A DNA stretch of 7,412 nucleotides from Rickettsiales bacterium. GTDB lineage: Bacteria; Pseudomonadota; Alphaproteobacteria; Rickettsiales; 21-14-0-20-44-7. The position numbers and the translations under genes are program-made. Each line of letters begins with the position of its first letter. The first letter of the stretch is position 1. The notes beneath the pieces are model-generated. The model did no database searches, was not told the DNA's origin, and saw only the letters and a program-made list of their open reading frames with translations. Location of the stretch: positions 1-7,412 of the forward strand of contig JALZVI010000054.1 in NCBI GenBank assembly GCA_023301015.1, in the 5' to 3' direction. Below are positions 1 to 4,661 of the stretch, one piece after another.

Positions 1-417
1 GTCTAGGCGACTTAAAAACGTCATACCTAATAAGGGAATCAATGGAAAAGACCCTTCGATAACACCGGCATTAATATTATTAAGCTCTAGACCATCAAAA
101 CTAATTTGATTTAGGCGGATTGCATACATCGGCGTTGTGCCTGATGCGGTTGCTGCATAAGTGCGTGTACCATTTTTATATTCCAAGCCAATGCGTTCAG
201 CATGTTCGCTGCTTAATACAACCAAGTTAGCGCCTGTATCAACTAAAAACTCGAGCGATTTGCCATCAATAGCACCAGTAGCACTAAAAAAACCATTCGC
301 ATCGGCCCAGAGCTGTACGCTCTCTTTGGGTGGGACGGTTGTTCCCAATGAATCGGATAAAATAATGGTGCTGTTTAAATTTAAAACTTCACGCTTGCCA
401 TCAACTTCAACTTCGCG
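1..417 (-). CDS. Retropepsin-like aspartic protease (TIGR02281-type), fragment lacking its start and its C-terminal end
   Basis: Reading leftwards from an in-frame TAA at 420-418, the frame is open for 139 codons to the window edge. It contains the single-motif aspartic protease signature FLVDTGANLVVLSS (catalytic D-T-G at 240-232), a flap-like Thr/Ala/Gly-rich stretch, and the second hydrophobic-Gly element PLLGMTFLSRLD at the edge. This matches the clan AA aspartic proteases of proteobacteria, which are membrane-anchored or exported, probably dimeric, and of largely unknown substrate. The segment before the catalytic motif (VDGKREVLNL, then VQLWADANGFFSATG) also fits the family, and to my memory is nearer the beta/gammaproteobacterial form. 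No ATG, signal peptide or anchor precedes it: the frame emerges from the broken DUF4139 gene at about 396-417. Leucine codons (TTA 8/18, CTG 0/18) are unlike the adjacent gene. It is either a gene remnant or a misassembled piece of another genome; expression is doubtful. Confidence 0.85.
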
Positions 418-1151
418 TTATTATAGCTCGCGCCCGACTGATTGATGATGCTCACCCATGAGCCGAAATCCACCACGCCCTCATTCGCCGTTTCGCCCTC
501 GCGATATGTCAGGTTATAATCAGCCCACCATGTCACACCCTCGGTTTGGTATGCCACTTCAGCCTGGTGCTTGCCTGGCTCTTCTGTCAAAATCTCCCAC
601 ACCAAAGTCGGTTTCGTAATCAGCCCACCCGGCAAATCGGGGAATTTTACATCGCTATAATTGCTTGTGGTGCGAATTGTTCCATCCGCCATTTTCAGCG
701 TCAGCCCTCCATCCACGCTGAGTAGCGTGCCAGAAATTGTTTCAATAACGTCACCAACAACGCGCTCCACAGTCACTTCCTTATCAATGAATTTCTGCAT
801 CAGCTTGTCACGGCTCACCAGATCAAACTGGAAATTCTGCTCCTGCACTTTTGTGCCTTCAGGGTCAGTCAGAGAGCGGAACAGAACTGTTGTTGGGTCA
901 ATTTGCGCAGCAACATCTTTGAACTTTAGTCGCGTTTTGCGGGCGGGCAAATTCACCTCACGCACATCGCGCACCACCGCATAACCTGGAATTGGCTGGT
1001 TCTGATAATAATTCGGCTTGCCAGCAACTGGACGATATTGCGATGGTGAAATCGCACCGGGCTGGGCTTTGGAATAGATGGTGATAGCAGTTTCTGCCAC
1101 GGCCGTTTGGCCAAGAAGAATTAACGCTGATGCAAGAAGGAGTTTTTTCAT
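381..1151 (-). CDS. DUF4139 domain-containing exported protein, truncated at its C-terminal half
   Basis: The 256-aa frame starts with a clean signal peptide (MKKLLLASALILLGQTAVA, likely cleaved after Ala19), so the product should be exported. The mature N-terminus (TIYSKAQPGAISP, VREVNLPARKTRLKFKDVAAQI, VQEQNFQFDLVSRDKL) and the start of the second domain (GVTWWADYNL, SWVSIINQSGASYNNAKLKLMA) match the conserved hypothetical family whose C-terminal half is DUF4139. Members I recall are about 450-550 aa, so roughly half is missing. The last family-like residue is Ala252; the final four residues (SVKF) and the TAA at 383-381 come from out-of-frame reading of the neighbouring protease sequence. 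No biochemical function is established for the family to my knowledge. The start lies 31 bases after the stop of the FAD oxidoreductase gene, without a clear Shine-Dalgarno, suggesting co-transcription. The fragment probably lacks a complete fold; it may be intact in the real genome if the join is an assembly error. Confidence 0.85.
   Translation of the reverse strand: MKKLLLASALILLGQTAVAETAITIYSKAQPGAISPSQYRPVAGKPNYYQNQPIPGYAVVRDVREVNLPARKTRLKFKDVAAQIDPTTVLFRSLTDPEGTKVQEQNFQFDLVSRDKLMQKFIDKEVTVERVVGDVIETISGTLLSVDGGLTLKMADGTIRTTSNYSDVKFPDLPGGLITKPTLVWEILTEEPGKHQAEVAYQTEGVTWWADYNLTYREGETANEGVVDFGSWVSIINQSGASYNNAKLKLMASVKF
396..417. other. Junction (seam) between a DUF4139 gene and a retropepsin gene
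   Basis: On the minus strand these bases encode A-K-L-K-L-M-A in the DUF4139 frame, where the family block runs on as roughly KLMAGDV. In the +1-shifted protease frame they encode about R-E-V-E-V-D-G, where the protease family also has a VDGKR-like segment. Left of the seam only the protease frame makes sense; right of it only the DUF4139 frame does. The roughly 20 bases that fit both proteins are what a short-homology recombination or a short k-mer assembly join would leave. Which of the two occurred cannot be decided from one sequence. Confidence 0.7.
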
Positions 1152-1182
1152 CCCGCAATGCTAACAGAGGCAATTTGCGTAA

Positions 1183-2664
1183 TCAATTCTTTTCATAAGC
1201 GATTTGCGCAGCCGCCTCTAGCACCGTTTCATGACTGCAAGACACACCGCGGTTAAAGAGGTTTTGCGGGTCAAGACGCGCGATTTTCATAGCAGTTTGC
1301 AGATGCCCTTCAGGGTTATATTTCTCGTCATATTTCACCAATTTTGTGCCCACAGTATGCTCAGAAACAATATTCCCACCGCGCGCTGCAACTTCGCTGA
1401 AAACAACATCATGCATCCACTCAATATTCTCTGCGCTCACATCATCCTTATGTAGCACAGGGTTAAAATGCAGCGCCGTGCCATCATCACCCAGGCCCGC
1501 CGCGTGACCAAATGCAAATATGGCTGTTTTTGGCATGCGCTCTTTAATTTTTGCTAGCAGCTCCAAACTTGGAAATTCATCTCTGTCACTTGCTGGCACG
1601 GAGATGTCAAAAGCCACCATCTTGCCGCCAGTTTTCGTCGCAAATTCAGAACCCTTGGTCGATGCATTCACCACTCGATAAGCATGCAGCCATTCACCAT
1701 ATTCCTCATTATCAGTAATAATCGCCTCGCGCCCTTCAAGCAGCTTTTCCAGCTTCGACTTCAAATCAACATTCGCTTCAGCTGATGCAAGCTCGAGGAA
1801 TAAATAGTCGCCCTTGCCGCTCTTCCGCAGCTGCGCACTTTCCTTTGTGTCATCACGCTCCATCGCCGTTGAAACAACATCAAACAAAACATCATTCACT
1901 CGCTCAAACAGGTTCATATCACCCCAGCATTGCTCTTTGCACAAATCTTTGAGCGCATACATATCCGCAATGTCATCCACACGTAGAGCCGCAAAAGCAC
2001 GGGATTTTGGGCGGGGGATGAGGCTGATGGTGGCTTCGAGAATTACGCCTGTAGTACCAGCCATTCCGATGAAATCATCCATGCTTGGCGCTCCTTTAAT
2101 TCTTGAAGGCAAATCCCAGATTTTGCCATCAGCTGTCATCACCCGCATCTTCTCGACCATATCTGCCGCGCGCCCTTTAAAAGCCGCACCAGTTCCTGCT
2201 GCATTGGTGGCGATATATCCAAGAAGTTTCGCCGAACGGCCATCCGCCGCGCCAATGCTCCCAATCCCAAGATCCACAGGCACAATCCATTCATTCTGCT
2301 CAGTTTCGATTGTCTTAGCATCCACATTGCCAGAAATCTCCGCGCCACCGTCAAAAATTTCGTAATGCGGCTCGACCATATCACGTACTATAATATGCTG
2401 CTTACCATCACGATATGAACTTATGCTTGAACCATTAGTCAGCGCTGTGCCACCTGCGCGCATCACAATTCCAATATCCTCTTTAGCGCATCTTTTCACA
2501 ATTGTTTGCAGCTCTTTCTCTGTTTTAAAATCCACCACCGCTAAATATTCATCACTCCGCGGAGCTTCACGCCAAGGACGGTCAATCGCGAGCTTTTGCT
2601 CGGATGCTGTATGAACCTGGCCTGCACCTAAATTCTCTAGAAAAAATGTTACGGTGTCTGTCAT
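1183..2664 (-). CDS. FAD-binding oxidase, D-lactate/2-hydroxyacid dehydrogenase (GlcD/DLD-like) family
   Basis: The 493-aa protein has the two-domain plan of the VAO/PCMH flavoproteins. The N-terminal FAD domain shows the pyrophosphate-binding loop (MRAGGTALTNGSS, about residues 68-80), the segment GYIATNAAGTGAAFKGRAAD (149-168) matching the family's G-x-x-xTNAGG block, the MTADGK turn (176-181), and FIGMAGTTGVILEATISLIP (198-217) matching the 'GsEGtLGi' block. The C-terminal cap has FGHAAGLGDDGTALHFNPVL (385-404), a variant of GHxGDGNxH that has extra residues, then SEHTVGTK (434-441) for the usual E-H-G-x-G, and ARLDPQNLFNRG (462-473) for the usual DPxxxxNPG. Members oxidise D-2-hydroxyacids such as D-lactate, glycolate or D-2-hydroxyglutarate and pass electrons to quinone, cytochrome or another acceptor; the substrate here cannot be told. 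There is no signal peptide, so it is cytoplasmic or peripheral. A TATAAT ending 6 bases before the ATG suggests its own leaderless transcript. Confidence 0.85.
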   Translation of the reverse strand: MTDTVTFFLENLGAGQVHTASEQKLAIDRPWREAPRSDEYLAVVDFKTEKELQTIVKRCAKEDIGIVMRAGGTALTNGSSISSYRDGKQHIIVRDMVEPHYEIFDGGAEISGNVDAKTIETEQNEWIVPVDLGIGSIGAADGRSAKLLGYIATNAAGTGAAFKGRAADMVEKMRVMTADGKIWDLPSRIKGAPSMDDFIGMAGTTGVILEATISLIPRPKSRAFAALRVDDIADMYALKDLCKEQCWGDMNLFERVNDVLFDVVSTAMERDDTKESAQLRKSGKGDYLFLELASAEANVDLKSKLEKLLEGREAIITDNEEYGEWLHAYRVVNASTKGSEFATKTGGKMVAFDISVPASDRDEFPSLELLAKIKERMPKTAIFAFGHAAGLGDDGTALHFNPVLHKDDVSAENIEWMHDVVFSEVAARGGNIVSEHTVGTKLVKYDEKYNPEGHLQTAMKIARLDPQNLFNRGVSCSHETVLEAAAQIAYEKN

Positions 2665-2670
2665 AGGTCA

Positions 2671-2676
2671 ATTATA
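2671..2676 (-). promoter_or_regulatory. Candidate -10 element (TATAAT) for the FAD oxidoreductase gene
   Basis: On the minus strand a perfect TATAAT is followed by six bases (TGACCT) and then the ATG at 2664. Transcription would start at or next to the A of the start codon, giving a leaderless mRNA. No convincing -35 hexamer lies 16-18 bases upstream; the best there is ACCTAA. A GGAG at 2680-2677 is 12 bases from the ATG, too far for a typical Shine-Dalgarno but not impossible. Read-through from the upstream gene, which ends only 29 bases away, is the alternative source of transcription. Confidence 0.4.
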
Positions 2677-2693
2677 CTCCAAATAGGTGGGCA

Positions 2694-3422
2694 TTAGGTA
2701 AACATATTTATTACTTTCTCATCACTTGAGGCTCTTAAGGTCATTCCCATAATCTCACTTTGTATAGCCAATACTAAAAGAGCATCGCCACCAATTTTTT
2801 TAACATCAGCAGAGCATTCCTCGTCTTTAACAACAGCAGAATTTAATGCTATCACAGCTTCAGCGAAAGGACTTTTCATAAAGCTAACAATCCACGGTTC
2901 AGAATCACCTTCTTTCGCTGCTTCGGCGACTCCTTTTTTCTCAATTTCACTTGAGTTCCATGCAGCATAATCTCCTGCATGCGCTAAATCCACTACGTTT
3001 CTTACACAGACCAAGAGGTTGCGCAAAGATTTCTCTGTAGTTAGCGAACTTAAATCCAACAGAGAGCTCTTTAAAGAATCTAGCAACTCCACCTTCTTCT
3101 CTATATAATCTTTTTTCAAGCCACGGTTATCGGAAAGAGATTGACCAGCTTTATAGCCTGCATTTGACAAAGCTGCATGTAGAACTGATGTACTTGCGAT
3201 CCCCAAAGAATCAGAAAGAATACTTGCCACAGCCGAGGGCTCACCCGCAATTTTGGACAGCCCACCAGCTTCAACATGCTTCATAAAACCTTCTAAGCGT
3301 TCCTTCGGGCTACGGCTAGACATAGAAGCAGGCACAAAAGCATCGCTCAAGCTATCTGACAATGGAGGCTTTGGATCTTGCGCAAATCCTGGAAATTCAA
3401 TTATGTTGTCTTCATCGCTCAT
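2694..3422 (-). CDS. Hypothetical helical protein, 242 aa, function unknown
   Basis: I do not recognise this protein. The ATG at 3422 was chosen (MSDEDNIIEFPGFAQD...) because the longer frame beginning with TTG at 3458 would run through a promoter whose -35 box contains that TTG. The protein has no signal peptide or membrane segment and should be cytoplasmic. An acidic, proline-containing N-terminus (1-40) leads into a mostly helical body: an amphipathic stretch at 40-57 (KERLEGFMKHVEAGGLSK), a Ser/Ala-rich region at 62-100, a Lys/Leu-rich helix at 102-128 with coiled-coil character, and a hydrophobic C-terminal helix at 211-229 (GGDALLVLAIQSEIMGMTL). Cysteines occur at 139 and 203. Six bases separate the -35 box from the stop of the uracil-DNA glycosylase gene, so it has its own promoter even though it sits in the same direction. 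Base composition is AT-richer than the flanking enzymes and codon use less constrained, which could indicate a lineage-specific gene. Confidence 0.7.
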   Translation of the reverse strand: MSDEDNIIEFPGFAQDPKPPLSDSLSDAFVPASMSSRSPKERLEGFMKHVEAGGLSKIAGEPSAVASILSDSLGIASTSVLHAALSNAGYKAGQSLSDNRGLKKDYIEKKVELLDSLKSSLLDLSSLTTEKSLRNLLVCVRNVVDLAHAGDYAAWNSSEIEKKGVAEAAKEGDSEPWIVSFMKSPFAEAVIALNSAVVKDEECSADVKKIGGDALLVLAIQSEIMGMTLRASSDEKVINMFT

Positions 3423-3429
3423 ATGCAGA

Positions 3430-3458
3430 AAAATACAACGAACATAGGCAAGTGTCAA
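3430..3458 (-). promoter_or_regulatory. Sigma-70 promoter for the 242-aa hypothetical gene, predicted leaderless
   Basis: On the minus strand there is a perfect TTGACA (3458-3453), a 17-base spacer and a TATTTT -10 (3435-3430, 4 of 6 matches to TATAAT). Seven bases then separate the -10 from the ATG at 3422, so the transcript should begin on or within two bases of the start codon. No Shine-Dalgarno is present. This is the best promoter in the window. Confidence 0.75.
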
Positions 3459-3464
3459 TATTAA

Positions 3465-4325
3465 TTAAGAATCTGCTAGAAAATCTTCCAGCGCCAGCAT
3501 GTCTTCCCACGCTAGGCGCTTATTCAAGCCTGCGCGCATTAGGTATGACGGGTGGTATGTCACCATCACTTTTGTCGGCGCGCTCATATAGTCATTTTTA
3601 TATTCATAAAACTGACCGCGCATTTTGGTCATTGGGGAGTTGTCTTGCAAAATTGCTTGCATGGCCGTTGCGCCAACAAGCACGATCACCTTCGGGTCGA
3701 CTAATGCCACATGCTTTTCCAAAAACGGCGCGCAAATTGCTAGCTCTTCAGGCGTTGGCTTGCGGTTGCCCGGTGGGCGCCAAAAAATTGTATTGGTGAT
3801 GTAAAAACCAGTTTCGCGGTCTAGCCCCACAGAGCCGAGCACCTTGTCGAGAACTTTACCGCTCATTCCGCAAAATGGAATGCCGCTCATATCCTCATCA
3901 GCACCAGGGGCTTCACCGATTAGCAGCAATTTTGTATCTGGGTTTCCATCCGCAAAGACGGTTTTGTTCGCAGTTTTCTTGAGGTCGCAACCAGTGAATC
4001 CTTCCACGGCAGCTCTGAGCTCGTCCAAGTTTTGCGCCGCATTTGCAAGCGCGCGCGCCTGAGCAATTGCTTCGTTCAAGCTAGAATTCATGACTGGGGC
4101 TTTTGCTTTTCTCGCCATCATACCTGCTTGGTTGTTTGGCTGTGAAGCGCCTGTGTTTGCTTGAAAATTGCTTTGCGGAGATTCCAAACCGCCAGATTTG
4201 CTAGACACAGCTTTGGCAGCTTTTTTCTTCGTCAATTCAAAAAAATTGCGCGGCTCTTCAGCAGCTTCCCACTCTACTCCCGCTTCCTTTAACCATTTTA
4301 GTGAAGGGCCAGAGTTTTCATGCAT
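3465..4325 (-). CDS. Uracil-DNA glycosylase, family 4-like (UdgA type)
   Basis: The 286-aa product would remove uracil from DNA to start base-excision repair in the cytoplasm. The catalytic domain starts near residue 108. It has the family 4 water-activating motif GEAPGADED (137-145) with PFCGMSGKVLD after it, YITNTIFWRPPGNRKP (175-190), the VGATAMQAIL segment and the DNA-intercalation motif HPSYLMR (258-264). The N-terminal extension begins with a helix (LKWLKEAGVEWEAAEEPRNFF) also found, from memory, in alphaproteobacterial members, then a Ser/Asn/Gln/Lys-rich linker to about residue 80. Canonical family 4 enzymes bind a 4Fe-4S cluster with four Cys; here only C113 and C198 remain, while F110 and W182 occupy the other two positions. 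The start is nine bases after the stop of the 67-aa gene and lacks a Shine-Dalgarno, which points to coupling. The divergent neighbour is the TPR-ispE operon. Confidence 0.88.
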   Translation of the reverse strand: MHENSGPSLKWLKEAGVEWEAAEEPRNFFELTKKKAAKAVSSKSGGLESPQSNFQANTGASQPNNQAGMMARKAKAPVMNSSLNEAIAQARALANAAQNLDELRAAVEGFTGCDLKKTANKTVFADGNPDTKLLLIGEAPGADEDMSGIPFCGMSGKVLDKVLGSVGLDRETGFYITNTIFWRPPGNRKPTPEELAICAPFLEKHVALVDPKVIVLVGATAMQAILQDNSPMTKMRGQFYEYKNDYMSAPTKVMVTYHPSYLMRAGLNKRLAWEDMLALEDFLADS

Positions 4326-4334
4326 AAAGTTGGC

Positions 4335-4538
4335 TTATGCCGCGTCAGGGATGATGTCAGCGAAAGGAGTTGGCACACCATCGGTAAGAACCATTTCACC
4401 ACCTTCAAACATTCCAGCGATATAGTTACCATGTCCAACATGCTTTCCAACATATTTCACAGGCTTAATCACTTTGCCTTTAATCTTCTTGATGCCGCCG
4501 GCAGAACCACGTGCAGCAGGGTTATTCTTACTTCCCAT
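4335..4538 (-). CDS. Small basic protein of unknown function, 67 aa
   Basis: Not recognised. The first half is strongly basic and glycine-rich (SKNNPAARGSAGG, then IKKIKGKVIKPVKYVGKHVG), with eight Lys in the first 32 residues and a His pair at 33 and 36. The second half is neutral to acidic (GNYIAGMFEGGEMVLTDG, then PTPFADIIPDAA). There is no signal peptide, membrane segment or cysteine. The coding call rests on a good Shine-Dalgarno (GGAG, six bases before ATG), a TATAAT upstream, tight linkage to the uracil-DNA glycosylase gene (nine bases) and a plausible compact composition. The KxxKPVKYVGKxxGHGxY core looks like a nucleic-acid or ribosome-binding patch, but that is a guess from charge alone. 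It is first in its transcript, so it and the glycosylase would be made together. Confidence 0.65.
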   Translation of the reverse strand: MGSKNNPAARGSAGGIKKIKGKVIKPVKYVGKHVGHGNYIAGMFEGGEMVLTDGVPTPFADIIPDAA

Positions 4539-4544
4539 CTCAAA

Positions 4545-4548
4545 CTCC
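4545..4548 (-). promoter_or_regulatory. Shine-Dalgarno site of the 67-aa gene
   Basis: On the minus strand GGAG lies six bases (TTTGAG) before the ATG at 4538. It supports this short frame as a real gene and contrasts with the SD-less starts elsewhere in the window. Confidence 0.6.
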
Positions 4549-4570
4549 GTATCGTTTTTATTTATAAATA

Positions 4571-4598
4571 ATTATAGGGCAATCTATCTAGCTCAAAA
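4571..4598 (-). promoter_or_regulatory. Candidate promoter for the 67-aa gene and uracil-DNA glycosylase
   Basis: The -10 is a perfect TATAAT (4576-4571). The best -35 is TTTTGA (4598-4593) with a 16-base spacer, only 3 of 6 matches. The predicted start near 4564 gives a 5' leader of about 25 bases carrying the GGAG site. One arm of an inverted repeat overlaps this -10. Confidence 0.45.
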
Positions 4599-4620
4599 TT
4601 AAGCATTTGGCAAGCCCTAT
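4574..4620. repeat. Inverted repeat in the divergent promoter region
   Basis: ATAGGGC at 4574-4580 and its reverse complement GCCCTAT at 4614-4620 form a perfect 7-base dyad with 33 bases between the arms; the arm centres are 40 bases apart, close to four helical turns. The left arm overlaps the minus-strand -10, and the right arm lies just upstream of the plus-strand -35. This placement fits a shared operator better than a terminator, since the loop is long and no T-run follows. A 7-base repeat can also arise by chance. Confidence 0.35.
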
Positions 4621-4625
4621 TTGTC

Positions 4626-4653
4626 TTGATTAAGCAGAGCATGGAGCTATATT
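4626..4653 (+). promoter_or_regulatory. Candidate promoter for the TPR-ispE-murB operon, predicted leaderless
   Basis: TTGATT (4626-4631, 4 of 6 matches), a 16-base spacer and TATATT (4648-4653, 5 of 6 matches). Eight bases then precede the ATG at 4662, so transcription should start at or just before the start codon. The only SD-like GGAG (4643-4646) is 15 bases from the ATG and would lie inside the promoter spacer, so it should not be in the mRNA. Confidence 0.5.
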
Positions 4654-4661
4654 AACTGAGC

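Noticed and set aside
161..445. 94-codon plus-strand frame across the seam
   Set aside because: It is antisense to the protease motif FLVDTGA and crosses the probable junction, so it cannot be a conserved gene.
381..1151. DUF4139-retropepsin considered as a programmed frameshift fusion protein
   Set aside because: The DUF4139 domain is cut in the middle of a conserved block and the protease lacks its N-terminal part, so a frameshift would join two incomplete halves. There is no slippery heptamer at the seam, and codon use changes across it.
958..1173. 71-codon minus-strand frame overlapping the start of the DUF4139 gene
   Set aside because: It is an out-of-frame shadow of the signal peptide and mature N-terminus of the DUF4139 protein; its composition (Cys/Ser/Arg-rich) is not protein-like.
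1814..2365. 183-codon open frame on the plus strand inside the FAD oxidoreductase gene
   Set aside because: It is antisense to a gene with clear family motifs, its translation is rich in Ser/Arg/Pro without any domain pattern, and it has no SD or promoter of its own.
3362..3799. 145-codon plus-strand frame crossing the UDG 3' end and the 242-aa gene promoter
   Set aside because: It runs antisense through conserved UDG motifs and across two gene boundaries; no start signals support it.
4574..4620. Inverted repeat considered as a rho-independent terminator
   Set aside because: The loop is 33 bases, the stem is 7 bases, and no T-run follows on either strand; both flanking genes point away from it.
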